A stretch of 64,000 nt of DNA from Streptomyces agglomeratus (lineage in GTDB: Bacteria > Actinomycetota > Actinomycetes > Streptomycetales > Streptomycetaceae), in NCBI RefSeq assembly GCF_001746415.1, contig NZ_MEHJ01000001.1, positions 4,540,501-4,604,500 of the forward strand. Direction: 5' to 3'. Of the stretch, positions 24,857 to 34,216 are shown piece by piece. The notes below the pieces were generated by a model. The model was not told the DNA's origin. It did no database searches and saw only the letters and a list, made by a program, of their open reading frames with translations. Every line of letters starts with the position of its first letter. The first letter of the stretch is position 1. The position numbers and the translations under genes are program-made.

Positions 24857-26386
24857 TTACGGCGCCCCGTCCGCTCCGCCGAGGAAGACGGGGTTGGTCA
24901 GCGCCGCCGGTGCTCCCGGCAGGCCGGGCGCGTCCGGGGCCGGCGGGTGGCGCACCTCCGCGCGTACGTAGGCGGCGTACCGGGGCGTCGTACGCCACTC
25001 CACCGTGCCCGCGCCGGACGCCGGCAGCGGCGCCGTGTGCAGGGTGCCCTGGTCGGTCACGAAGCGGACCGTGCACCCGGGGGCGCCCGTGACGTCGAGG
25101 CGGACGGTGACGGGGGTGCCGGCGCCGACGGCCAGCCGCTCACCGATGCCCGCGTGACGGGCGCGGCCCCCGGAGACGCCGAAGGCGAGCGACACGGCGG
25201 AGGACTCGGCGAGGTAGGAGCGGCCGGCGCGGATGCCGTCGAGGATCGCCTCCCGGGTCAGGTCGTCGGCCAGGACCACCGTCTGCGGCAGGCCGACGAG
25301 CTGCGGCTCGCGGTGGGCGTCACTGCCGCCGATCGCCGGCGTCCAGCCCCGGCCGCCCCCGGTGGCGAGCGTGCTGTCCCAGGACGCGAGCGCGATCTCG
25401 TCGTCGGGGGTGTACGGCCCGTTCCACACCTCCACCGCGTCCGCCTCCCCGAACCCGAACTTCCAGTTGCACCCGACGCAGGTGGCGTGCGGATGCGCGG
25501 GTACGACGAGGCCGCCCGCGCGGCGGATCTCACGGGCGTAGTGGCCGAAGCGGTTGTCACGGGCGCGGTAGCGCCAGTCGACGAAGGTGCCGGGGTCGGT
25601 GCCGACGGCGACGACATGCCCGTTACGGGTGGTGACTTCCTCGCCGGTGAGGATCAGCAGCTCGCCGTCGGGGTGCGGCCCCCACAGCCCCTCCCAGGCA
25701 CTGTGCGCGGCATGGGTGTTGTGCTCACTCGTGTTGATGAAGTCGAGCCCCGCCGCACGGGCCGCCGCGGCGATCTCGGCCGGGGTGCGCCTCCCGTCGG
25801 AGTACACGGAATGCAGGTGGCAGTCGCCCCGGTACCAGGCGCGGCCCCGCCCCATGGCGCGCTCCGGCGGGTAGACGGGGGCCGGGGTGCTGCCGGGCGC
25901 GCCGTACCGGAGCGTGACGGTGACGGCGTACGGAAGCCCCCCGGGGGCGGTCGTGTACGGACCCAGCACGATGTGCCAGGTCCCCGCGCGCACCGGACCG
26001 GGGATGTACCCGGGCGTCGCGGCGTCGGCGCGGAGGAAGAACTCCGGCCGGGCCCCGCCCGACCAGCCGCGGAAGCCGCGCCCGCCCAGGCCGGTGCCGC
26101 GCTCGTCGAAGATGCCGATGTCGAGGGCGTTGCCCTGCGTGCCGGCGGGCACAGGAGGTCTCTCGTACGTGTACGAGACGGCGATCTCCCGTACTCTGCG
26201 CGGCACTTCGACGGGCAGGTAGACGTAGTCGGGCGACCCCGGCGGGAGTGTGCCGCGTACGGTCCTGGTCTCCTCGCCGCCGGAGGGCGCGGCATCCGCG
26301 AAGCTCATGCCGCCCAAGGTGAGGGCGGTGGCGGCGCCGGTCACGAACAGTCCGCGGCGCGTCGGTCCAGTCGTCGAACTCGTCAT
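24857..26386 (-). CDS. Tat-exported CehA/McbA-family PHP-domain metallohydrolase
   Basis: 509 residues from ATG 26386 with GGGAGAGG upstream. The N-terminus 'TRRGLFVTGAATALTLGGMSFADA' is a twin-arginine signal (RRGLF). Residues about 35-180 form a beta-sandwich-like region. The PHP domain follows: 'YRGDCHLHSVYSDGRRTPAEIAAAARAAGLDFINTSEHNTH' with HxH and His ligands, 'VVPAHPHATC', and 'AIGGSDAHRE' for the last Asp-His. CehA/McbA relatives hydrolyse carbamates or phosphoesters; a secreted phosphoesterase is equally possible. Divergent from the LLM gene at 26639. Confidence 0.88.
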   Translation of the reverse strand: MTSSTTGPTRRGLFVTGAATALTLGGMSFADAAPSGGEETRTVRGTLPPGSPDYVYLPVEVPRRVREIAVSYTYERPPVPAGTQGNALDIGIFDERGTGLGGRGFRGWSGGARPEFFLRADAATPGYIPGPVRAGTWHIVLGPYTTAPGGLPYAVTVTLRYGAPGSTPAPVYPPERAMGRGRAWYRGDCHLHSVYSDGRRTPAEIAAAARAAGLDFINTSEHNTHAAHSAWEGLWGPHPDGELLILTGEEVTTRNGHVVAVGTDPGTFVDWRYRARDNRFGHYAREIRRAGGLVVPAHPHATCVGCNWKFGFGEADAVEVWNGPYTPDDEIALASWDSTLATGGGRGWTPAIGGSDAHREPQLVGLPQTVVLADDLTREAILDGIRAGRSYLAESSAVSLAFGVSGGRARHAGIGERLAVGAGTPVTVRLDVTGAPGCTVRFVTDQGTLHTAPLPASGAGTVEWRTTPRYAAYVRAEVRHPPAPDAPGLPGAPAALTNPVFLGGADGAP

Positions 26387-26638
26387 GTCGGCCTCTCCCA
26401 GGGGTACCCGCGCGTACTGACACCCTGATTGAGCCGTGAACTCCCGTGCAACGGAAGGGGTGCGGCAGCCGACGGCCACGATGACGCTTCGCCGGTGCGG
26501 CGCTGCGCCGAAGCCCGGCAGAGCGTAGTTTGGCGCCCACCGGACGCCCCACCCGACGCCCCACCGGTCGCCCCCGACCGGAACAGAGCAGGGCGCCGGG
26601 CGGCGGAAGCCGGACAGCCGACGACGAGGAGCTCCCGC

Positions 26639-27484
26639 ATGCGGATCGCCACGACGATCTTTCTCACCGACGAGACGATCACCCCGGTACGGCTCGCGCG
26701 CGAACTGGAGCAGCGCGGCTTCGCCGGCCTGTACCTGCCCGAGCACACCCACATCCCGGTGTCGCGCGAGTCGCCGTACCCGGCGGGCGGCGAACTGCCG
26801 CGCGAGTACGGCCGCACGCTCGACCCCTTCGTCGCCCTCGGCCAGGCCGCGGCGGTCACGGAACGGCTCGGCCTCGGCACCGGCATCACGCTGGTGGCCC
26901 AGCACGACCCGATCGACCTGGCCAAGCAGATCGCGACCCTGGACCACCTGTCCGGCGGCCGCTTCACGCTCGGTGTGGGCTACGGCTGGAACAAGGAGGA
27001 GGCCGCGGACCACGGCGTGGAGTGGGCCACGCGCCGCGAACGGACACGGGACCGCATGGCGCTGATGTGGGCGCTGTGGGCGGAGGAACCAACCGCGTAC
27101 GACGGGGAGTTCGGCTCGGTGCGGGCCTCGTACGCCCATCCGAAGCCGGTGCAGAAGCCACGCGGCCGGGTGACCGGGCCGCGCACGCTGGTGGGCGGGG
27201 CGGCGGGCCCGAAACTCTTCGCGCACATCGCGGAGTACGCGGACGGGTGGCTGCCGATCGGGGGCCGGGGCCTGACGGAGGCGGTGCCGGCGCTGCGTAC
27301 GGCCTGGGAGGCGGCGGGACGCGACCCGCGGACGTTGCACGTGGTCCCGTACGCCGTGAAGCCGAACCCGGGCAAGATGGAGCACTACGCGGAGCTGGGC
27401 ATCGAGGAGTTGGTGGTGCAGCTGCCGCCGGCCGGAGAGGCCGAGGTGCTCCGCGTGCTCGACGCGTACGCGAGGTTTGTCTGA
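26639..27484 (+). CDS. LLM-class F420-dependent oxidoreductase (TIGR03619-like)
   Basis: 281 residues from ATG 26639 with GAGGAG upstream. 'IATTIFLTDETITPVRLARELEQRGFAGLYLPEHTHIPVSRESPYPAGGELPREYGRTLDPFVAL' and 'LDHLSGGRFTLGVGYGWNKEEAADHGVEW' are diagnostic of the F420-dependent TIGR03619 group. Oxidoreductase of unknown substrate using F420/F420H2. It stands alone between the PHP gene and a small membrane protein, and shortly precedes fbiC, which makes the F420 precursor. No CTGAC palindrome in front, so probably outside the regulon. Confidence 0.9.
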   Translation: MRIATTIFLTDETITPVRLARELEQRGFAGLYLPEHTHIPVSRESPYPAGGELPREYGRTLDPFVALGQAAAVTERLGLGTGITLVAQHDPIDLAKQIATLDHLSGGRFTLGVGYGWNKEEAADHGVEWATRRERTRDRMALMWALWAEEPTAYDGEFGSVRASYAHPKPVQKPRGRVTGPRTLVGGAAGPKLFAHIAEYADGWLPIGGRGLTEAVPALRTAWEAAGRDPRTLHVVPYAVKPNPGKMEHYAELGIEELVVQLPPAGEAEVLRVLDAYARFV

Positions 27485-27591
27485 CCACTTTCGTCCGTCC
27501 CTCTGTGCCACCGGCCCGTGCGCCGCTACCTTGGCCATTCGGCATGGTGAGCGCCGGCCGGTGGCCGGCACCTCGGGGGAGAGGAACGCAC

Positions 27592-27810
27592 GTGCAGAAA
27601 AGCCCGTTCAGCATCGTCGCGATCGTTTTCGGCGTGGTAGCACTCTTCTTCTGTCCGCCTCTGTTCGGCGTCCTCGGCCTGGTGTTCGGCGGGATCGCCA
27701 AGTCCAAGGACGAGCCGCTCGCGGTGACCGGCCTGGTCGTCGCCGGGATCGGCCTGGTCCTCGGGATGGTGCTGGGCTTCGTCGTCTTCAGCTCGATGTC
27801 GGCACCGTGA
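27592..27810 (+). CDS. Small DUF4190-like membrane protein
   Basis: 72 residues from GTG 27592 with GGGGAGAGGA upstream. Two hydrophobic helices: 'FSIVAIVFGVVALFFCPPLFGVLGLVFGGIA' and 'LAVTGLVVAGIGLVLGMVLGFVVFS', separated by a short KSKDEP loop, the hallmark of DUF4190. Such proteins are common in actinobacteria and of unknown function. Not obviously in an operon: 107 bp after the LLM gene and 228 bp before fbiC. Nothing else is seen in the 27811-28038 gap. Confidence 0.82.
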   Translation: MQKSPFSIVAIVFGVVALFFCPPLFGVLGLVFGGIAKSKDEPLAVTGLVVAGIGLVLGMVLGFVVFSSMSAP

Positions 27811-28038
27811 GCGACTGACCGGGCAGTGGCGCGGCCTCGTCGTCGAGGACGCGCCCTCCGGCGTACCGGCCGGGCCGCGCGACGCCACGACCGTACGGGA
27901 ACGCACCCCGCGACCGCCGTCGACGGCCGGCACCGCCACTTCGCAGCCCCTCGGGAGACGGCCCGGGGGCACCACCTCCTTCCTGCCGGGCAGTCCGCAC
28001 AGCGGACCATGCCGGTGTCCGCTCGTATGCTCGGACGC

Positions 28039-30675
28039 ATGACGACGAGCGCGAGCGACGCACCGCGAGGAAACGCGAACCACCGCGGGACCGCCCCCAC
28101 CCCCACCGCCAACGGCATGCGCCGCGCCCTGAAGCGGGCCCGCGACGGTGTCGCGCTCGACACCGCCGAGGCCGCCGTGCTCCTCCAGGCGCGCGGTGAC
28201 GACCTGCGCGACCTCGCCGCGTCGGCCGCCCGCGTGCGCGACGCCGGGCTGGAGGCCGTGGGGCGGGCCGGCGTCATCACGTACTCGCGCAAGGTGTTCA
28301 TCCCGCTCACGCGCCTGTGCCGCGACAAGTGCCACTACTGCACCTTCGTCACCGTCCCCGGCAAGCTCCGCCGCGACGGCCACGGCATGTTCCTCTCCCC
28401 CGACGAGGTGCTCGACATCGCGCGGCGGGGCGCCGGGATGGGCTGCAAGGAAGCCCTCTTCACCCTCGGCGACCGCCCAGAGGACCGGTGGCCGGAGGCG
28501 CGTGAGTGGCTGGAGGCGGAGGGGTACGACGACACCCTGGCGTACGTCCGTGCCATGGCCATCCGCGTCCTTGAGGAGACCGGGCTCCTGCCGCACCTCA
28601 ACCCCGGCGTCATGTCCTGGACCGACCTCCAGCGGCTCAAGCCCGTCGCCCCCTCGATGGGCATGATGCTGGAGACCACCGCCACCCGCCTGTGGTCCGA
28701 GCCCGGCGGCCCGCACCACGGTTCCCCCGACAAGGAGCCCGCCGTACGCCTGCGGGTCCTGGAGGACGCCGGGCGCTCCAACGTCCCCTTCACCACCGGC
28801 CTGCTCATCGGCATCGGCGAGACGTACGAGGAGCGCGCCCACTCCCTCTTCGAGCTCCGCAAGACCGCCCGCGCCTACCACGGCATCCAGGAAGTCATCG
28901 TCCAGAACTTCCGCGCCAAGCCGGACACCGCCATGCGCGGCATGCCCGACGCCGAGCTGGAGGAGCTGGCCGCCGCCATCGCCGTGGCCCGCCACATCCT
29001 CGGGCCGGGCGCGCGCATCCAGGCCCCGCCCAACCTCGTCGACTCCGAGTACGCCCTGCTCATCGGCGCCGGCATCGACGACTGGGGCGGCGTCTCGCCG
29101 CTCACCCCCGACCACGTGAACCCCGAGCGCCCCTGGCCGCACATCGACGAGCTCGCCGCGAAGACCGCCGCCGCCGGATTCGAGCTGCGCGAACGCCTGA
29201 CCATCTACCCGGAGTTCATCCGGCGCGGCGAACCCTGGCTCGACCCCCGGCTGATGCCGCACGTACGCGCCCTCGCGGACCCGGAGACCGGACTCGCCCG
29301 GGAGGACGTACGTCCGGTGGGGCTGCCGTGGCAGGAACCCGACGAGGGGTTCAACGCGGCCGCGTCGGCGGCCGGCACCGGCCGCACCGACCTCCACCGC
29401 ACCATCGACACCACCGGCCGCACCTCCGACCGCCGGGACGACTTCGACAACGTGTACGGCGACTGGGACGCGCTGCGCGAGGCCGCGGCCCCCGGCATGG
29501 TGCCCCAGCGCATCGACACCGACGTACGCCAGGCACTCAAGCAGGCCGCCGACGACCCGACCGGGCTCACCGACGACGAGGCGCTCGCGCTGCTCCACGC
29601 CGACGGCCCGGCGCTGGACGCCCTGACCCGCATCGCCGACGAGCTGCGCCGTGACGTGGTCGGCGACGACGTCACGTACATCGTCACGCGCAACATCAAC
29701 TTCACCAACGTCTGTTACACCGGCTGCCGTTTCTGCGCCTTCGCCCAGCGCCGTACCGACGCCGACGCCTACACCCTGTCCCTCTCCCAGGTCGCCGACC
29801 GCGCCGAGCAGGCGTGGCAGGTCGGCGCGGTCGAGGTGTGCATGCAGGGCGGCATCCACCCCGACCTCCCCGGCACGGCGTACTTCGACATCGCCCGCGC
29901 CGTGAAGGAACGCGTACCCGGCATGCACGTCCACGCCTTCTCACCCATGGAGGTCGTCAACGGCGCCACGCGCACCGGCATGTCCGTCCGGGAGTGGCTG
30001 ACGGCGGCCAAGGAGGCCGGGCTCGACTCGATCCCGGGCACGGCGGCCGAGATCCTCGACGACGAGGTGCGCTGGGTCCTCACCAAGGGCAAACTGCCCA
30101 CCGCCACCTGGATCGAGGTCGTCAAGACCGCGCACGAGCTGGGCATCAGGTCCTCCTCGACCATGATGTACGGGCATGTCGACCAGCCCCGCCACTGGCT
30201 CGGCCACCTGCGCACGCTGGCCCGCATACAGCAGGAGACCGGCGGCTTCACGGAGTTCGTGACGCTTCCCTTCATCCACACCAACGCGCCCGTCTACCTG
30301 GCCGGCATCGCCCGCCCCGGCCCGACCGACCGCGACAACCGGGCCGTCATCGCCATGGCCCGCCTCCTCCTCCACCCGCACATCACGAACATCCAGACCA
30401 GCTGGGTGAAGCTGGGGGCGGAGGGCGCCGCCGAGATGCTGCGTTCCGGCGCGAACGACCTCGGCGGGACGCTCATGGAGGAGACCATCTCGCGCATGGC
30501 GGGCTCCGGTTACGGCTCGTACCGTTCCGTCCAGGACCTCGTCGCGATCGCCGAGGCCGCGGGGCGCCCCTCCAAGCCCCGGACGACGCTGTACGGCGAC
30601 GTACCGGTGGAGCGGCAGCAGGCGGCGGCCGCGTCGGACGGGCACCTTCCGGAGTTGCTGCCGGTACTGGAGTGA
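28039..30675 (+). CDS. fbiC: Bifunctional FO synthase (CofG/CofH fusion)
   Basis: 878 residues from ATG 28039 ('MTTSASD...'), the usual streptomycete start, although its ribosome site is weak. Two radical SAM domains: the CofG half with CRDKCHYC (C94, C98, C101) and the CofH half with CYTGCRFC (C559, C563, C566). This fused enzyme makes 7,8-didemethyl-8-hydroxy-5-deazariboflavin (FO) from tyrosine and 5-amino-6-ribitylaminouracil, the first committed step to coenzyme F420. The window encodes one to three F420-type LLM enzymes and a DDN protein that could use it. Full length, all cluster cysteines present. Confidence 0.97.
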   Translation: MTTSASDAPRGNANHRGTAPTPTANGMRRALKRARDGVALDTAEAAVLLQARGDDLRDLAASAARVRDAGLEAVGRAGVITYSRKVFIPLTRLCRDKCHYCTFVTVPGKLRRDGHGMFLSPDEVLDIARRGAGMGCKEALFTLGDRPEDRWPEAREWLEAEGYDDTLAYVRAMAIRVLEETGLLPHLNPGVMSWTDLQRLKPVAPSMGMMLETTATRLWSEPGGPHHGSPDKEPAVRLRVLEDAGRSNVPFTTGLLIGIGETYEERAHSLFELRKTARAYHGIQEVIVQNFRAKPDTAMRGMPDAELEELAAAIAVARHILGPGARIQAPPNLVDSEYALLIGAGIDDWGGVSPLTPDHVNPERPWPHIDELAAKTAAAGFELRERLTIYPEFIRRGEPWLDPRLMPHVRALADPETGLAREDVRPVGLPWQEPDEGFNAAASAAGTGRTDLHRTIDTTGRTSDRRDDFDNVYGDWDALREAAAPGMVPQRIDTDVRQALKQAADDPTGLTDDEALALLHADGPALDALTRIADELRRDVVGDDVTYIVTRNINFTNVCYTGCRFCAFAQRRTDADAYTLSLSQVADRAEQAWQVGAVEVCMQGGIHPDLPGTAYFDIARAVKERVPGMHVHAFSPMEVVNGATRTGMSVREWLTAAKEAGLDSIPGTAAEILDDEVRWVLTKGKLPTATWIEVVKTAHELGIRSSSTMMYGHVDQPRHWLGHLRTLARIQQETGGFTEFVTLPFIHTNAPVYLAGIARPGPTDRDNRAVIAMARLLLHPHITNIQTSWVKLGAEGAAEMLRSGANDLGGTLMEETISRMAGSGYGSYRSVQDLVAIAEAAGRPSKPRTTLYGDVPVERQQAAAASDGHLPELLPVLE

Positions 30676-30790
30676 CGCGGCATCAAGGCGGCGTAAAGAT
30701 TGCCGGAACCCGGCAATGTTTTCTGTCAGTGCCGCATGAGACGATCCGTTTTGTTCAAGAGCTCGGCGCACACGGGGGAAGGCGAGCGGG

Positions 30791-31300
30791 ATGAATGTAT
30801 TTCTCGGTCTCGGCGTTGCGGGGATCGTGCTGCTGGCCCTCTCGTTGATCTTCGACGGGATATTGGAAGGGCTTTTCGGGGGCGTCCTCGACGGCCTTTT
30901 CGACGGGCTCCTGTCCTTGCCCGTCGTTGCCGGGTTCCTCTCGATGTTCGGCTTCGGCGGCGCCATCGTGCTGGGCGCCACAGGTCTGGGAGCCGGTGCG
31001 GCCACCGGAGTCGGGGTGGCGGCGGGGGTCGCCGCCGGCTGGCTGGCGTGGCGGTTCAGCCGCGCGCTGATGCGCGACCAGACCCACGCCACCCCGCGCG
31101 GCACCGACCTCGTCGGGACCTCCGGGTCCGTCGTCACCGCCATACCCGCCGACGGCTACGGCGAGGTGATGGTGCGGCTCGGCGGCCAGCCGGTGAAGCT
31201 GGCTGCCAAGAGCGCCGTGCCCGTCGCCCGGGGCGCCGAGATCTGGGTGGAGGCGTCCCTGTCGAGCACCTCGGTCGCGGTGCGCCCCGTCGAACGCTGA
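30791..31300 (+). CDS. NfeD-like membrane protein, partner of flotillin
   Basis: 169 residues. Hydrophobic N-terminal half (segments about 3-22, 40-58, 62-88), then from about residue 100 a small beta-barrel/OB region 'TDLVGTSGSVVTAIPADGYGEVMVRLGGQPVKLAAKSAVPVARGAEIWVEASLSSTSVAVRPVER', the NfeD C-terminal domain. No ClpP-like protease domain, so it is a short NfeD. It lies 87 bp upstream of the flotillin gene on the same strand, the usual pairing in membrane-microdomain loci. Confidence 0.83.
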   Translation: MNVFLGLGVAGIVLLALSLIFDGILEGLFGGVLDGLFDGLLSLPVVAGFLSMFGFGGAIVLGATGLGAGAATGVGVAAGVAAGWLAWRFSRALMRDQTHATPRGTDLVGTSGSVVTAIPADGYGEVMVRLGGQPVKLAAKSAVPVARGAEIWVEASLSSTSVAVRPVER

Positions 31301-31387
31301 CGGCCGACGCCGCCGCCCCGCAGTTCCGCGTACGTACCACCACTCCAACTGCTGCCGTCCCCTGGGAAGGCAGGGGGGAATTCCATC

Positions 31388-32821
31388 ATGAGTCCAGTCG
31401 TCATCGCGGTCGTGGGAGTCGTCGTACTCCTCGTCCTGCTGGCCCTTGTCGTCATCACGCGCTACAAGGTCGCCGGCCCCAGCGAGGCATTCATCATCAC
31501 CGGCCGGCGCGGCAAGACGTCCGTCGACCCGGTCACCGGTCAGACCTCCACCGACAACAGCGGCCAGAAGGTCGTCGTCGGCGGTGGCGTCTTCGTCGTG
31601 CCGTTCGTACAGCAGAAGTTCACCCTCGACCTCTCCAGCCGGCACATCCCCATCTCCGTGCGCGGCGCCGTCACCCTGCGCGGTGTGAAGGCGAACCTCG
31701 AAGGCGTGGCCATCGTCAAGGTCGGCGGCAGCGAGGACGCGATCCGGGCCGCAGCCCAGCGCTTCCTCCAGCAGCAGGACGGCATCGTCGGCTTCACGCA
31801 GGAAGTGCTGTCCGGCGCGCTGCGCGCCATCGTCGGCCGCATGTCGGTCGAGGACATCATCCGCGACCGCGCCGCGTTCGCCGGGCAGGTCGCCGAGGAG
31901 GCCGAGGCCAGCCTCTCCGGCCAGGGCCTGATCCTCGACGCCTTCCAGATCCAGGACATCACCACCGAGGGCTCCTACCTGGAGGACCTGGGCCGCCCCG
32001 AGGCCGCCCGCGCCCGCCAGGAGGCCGACATCGCCGAGGCCATCGCCAAGCGGGCCTCGGAGCAGGCCCGGCTGAAGGCGGCCGAGGAGATCGCCATCGC
32101 CGAGCGGACCTTCTACCTCAAGCAGGCCGAGATCCGCGTCGAGACGGAAGCCGCGGCCGCCAAGGCCAACGCTGCCGGCCCGCTCGCCGACGCCGCCCGG
32201 CAGCAGGAAGTCCTCGCCGAGCAGGAGAAGGTCGCCGAGCGCCAGGCCGCGCTGACCGACCGCGAGCTCGACACCAAGGTCCGCAAGCCCGCCGACGCCG
32301 CCCGCTACCAGGCGGAGCAGGAGGCCGAGGCCCGTCGTATCGCGCAGGTCAAGGAGGCCGAGGCGGACGCCGAGCGTTCCCGTCTCACCGGTGAGGGCGA
32401 GAAGCTGCACCGTGCGGCGCTCGCCGAAGCCGTACGGATCGAGGGCGAGTCGGAGGCAGCCGCCATCGCCGCGAAGGGGTCGGCCGAGGCCGAGGCCATG
32501 CGCAAGAAGGCCGACGCGTTCGCGCAGTACGGCGACGCGGCGGTGCTCCAGATGCTCGTCGAGGTGCTGCCGCAGGTCGTCGCCAAGGCGGCCGAGCCGT
32601 TGAGCGCCATCGACAAGATGACCGTGATCTCGACGGACGGCGCCAGCCAGCTGGCCCGTACGGTCACCGACAACGTCGCCCAGGGCATGGAGCTGCTCAA
32701 CTCCACCACGGGCGTGGACCTGGCCGAGCTGCTCAAGGGCATCACCCAGCGCGGCGTGAAGCCGGCGCCGGCGGCCCCGGAGCCGGCCGACGCCAACGGC
32801 AAGATCCACATCACGGACTGA
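31388..32821 (+). CDS. Flotillin-family SPFH protein
   Basis: 477 residues; ATG with GGCAGGGGGGA upstream. N-terminal membrane anchor 'VVIAVVGVVVLLVLLALVVITRY', SPFH/band-7 domain about 30-200 ('FIITGRRGKTSVDP...VPFVQQKFTLDLSSRHIPISVRGAVTLRGVKANLEGVAIVKVGG'), and a long EA-rich coiled coil about 205-350 ('RARQEADIAEAIAKRASEQARLKAAEEIAIAERTF...AEQEAEARRIAQVKEAEADAER'). Bacterial flotillins organise functional membrane microdomains and influence fluidity and protease or secretion complexes. Paired with the NfeD-like gene. Confidence 0.94.
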   Translation: MSPVVIAVVGVVVLLVLLALVVITRYKVAGPSEAFIITGRRGKTSVDPVTGQTSTDNSGQKVVVGGGVFVVPFVQQKFTLDLSSRHIPISVRGAVTLRGVKANLEGVAIVKVGGSEDAIRAAAQRFLQQQDGIVGFTQEVLSGALRAIVGRMSVEDIIRDRAAFAGQVAEEAEASLSGQGLILDAFQIQDITTEGSYLEDLGRPEAARARQEADIAEAIAKRASEQARLKAAEEIAIAERTFYLKQAEIRVETEAAAAKANAAGPLADAARQQEVLAEQEKVAERQAALTDRELDTKVRKPADAARYQAEQEAEARRIAQVKEAEADAERSRLTGEGEKLHRAALAEAVRIEGESEAAAIAAKGSAEAEAMRKKADAFAQYGDAAVLQMLVEVLPQVVAKAAEPLSAIDKMTVISTDGASQLARTVTDNVAQGMELLNSTTGVDLAELLKGITQRGVKPAPAAPEPADANGKIHITD

Positions 32822-33087
32822 TCCGCGCGGCGAGCCGAGCGGGAGGGGGCGGACGGTGCCGGACAGGGCACCGTATGCCCCCTCCGGCGTCCCCGGGGCA
32901 GGAGCGAGGGCCGGGGCGAGGGCCGGGCGCGACGGGCGGAGCTTCGGCCGGGGCGGGCGGAGCCACAGCCACCGGTCGCACACCCGTCCCCTGAACACCC
33001 CGTTCCCCTTCGATTACAGTGCTGCGCCTGACGTCGTCCAGACGTCCCTCCAGACGTCGTACGCCGGCACACGCGAAGGGCAGAGCG

Positions 33088-34203
33088 GTGAGCGCACCAG
33101 TCACATCCGTATGGGGCCGGGCGGAACAGCAGGACTTCCGCAGCCGGGTACGGGGCTGCCTGCTGGGCGGCGCGGTGGGTGACGCGCTCGGTGCCGGGGT
33201 GGCCTCCCTCAGCCTGGACGAGATACAGGCGGCCCACGGCATCGACGCCGTCACCGACCTCGTCCCCGCCTACGGAAGACGCGGCGCCGTCACCGCCGGC
33301 ACCCAGCTGACCCTCTTCACCGTCGACGGACTCATACGGGCCCAGGTACGCCGCGACACGGGCGCCTGGCACCCGCCCACCGACGTGCACCGCGCCCACC
33401 TGCGCTGGGCCCTCACCCAGCGCGAGTGGGGCCCCGACGAGCGCCGCAAGGACAACGGGTGGCTCGCCTGCGAGGAGTGGCTGTACGCCCGCCGCGACCC
33501 CTCCCGCGAATGTCTGACCGGCCTGGCCGAGGAGACCATGGGCACCCTCGACCGGCCCAGGAACCCCACCGCCCGCGACTCCGGCGCCGTGACCCGCTCC
33601 GCGCCCTTCGGGCTCCTCGTCGGCTGGGAGCCGCAGCTCGTCCTCCAGCTCGCCGTCGAGTGCGCCGCCCAGACCCACGGCCACCCCACCGCGTACCTCT
33701 CGGCCGGCGCGTTCGCCGTGATCGTGCACGGCCTGGCGCGCGGCGAGACCGTCGACGTCTCCGTGCAGTGCGCCCTCGCCCTGCTCGCCGCCCGCCCCGG
33801 CCACCAGCCCGTCACCGACGCCCTCAAGCACGCCCTCGGCGCCGTACGCCAGGGCATGCCGTCCCCCGCCCTGGTCGAGTCGCTCGGCGACGGGCGCACC
33901 GCCGAGGGCGTACTGGCCGTCGCCGTCTACTGCGCCCTCGTCGGCGAGGACATCCGCCACGGCCTGCGCCTTGCCGTCAACCACGGCGGGGCCTCGGAAG
34001 CCACCGGCGCCCTCTGCGGCAGCCTCCTCGGCGCCCTGCACGGCGAGACCGCGCTGCCGCCCGGCTGGGTGGCGGAACTCGAAGGGCGGGCCACGGTCCT
34101 CGAACTCGCCGACGACTTCGCGATGGAGATGACCCAGGGCCCGGCCCTCCACGGCCCCGCGATCAACGCCCCCGGCTGGCTGGCCCGCTACCCGAGGGCC
34201 TGA
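33088..34203 (+). CDS. ADP-ribosylglycohydrolase (DraG/ARH-like) family protein
   Basis: 371 residues from GTG 33088, chosen for GAAGGG 7 bp upstream. 'VRGCLLGGAVGDALGAGV' is the DraG N-terminal metal/ADPr motif, here with 'GDALGA' intact, and 'NHGGASEATGALCGSLLGALHGE' is the C-terminal counterpart of 'GGDTDTxAA', with the usual GD-TDT acids replaced by GASEATG. Loss of those Mg-binding acids may alter or abolish removal of ADP-ribose from proteins. Convergent with the symporter gene, only 13 bp between stops. Confidence 0.85.
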   Translation: MSAPVTSVWGRAEQQDFRSRVRGCLLGGAVGDALGAGVASLSLDEIQAAHGIDAVTDLVPAYGRRGAVTAGTQLTLFTVDGLIRAQVRRDTGAWHPPTDVHRAHLRWALTQREWGPDERRKDNGWLACEEWLYARRDPSRECLTGLAEETMGTLDRPRNPTARDSGAVTRSAPFGLLVGWEPQLVLQLAVECAAQTHGHPTAYLSAGAFAVIVHGLARGETVDVSVQCALALLAARPGHQPVTDALKHALGAVRQGMPSPALVESLGDGRTAEGVLAVAVYCALVGEDIRHGLRLAVNHGGASEATGALCGSLLGALHGETALPPGWVAELEGRATVLELADDFAMEMTQGPALHGPAINAPGWLARYPRA

Positions 34204-34216
34204 CCCCGCGCCGTTC

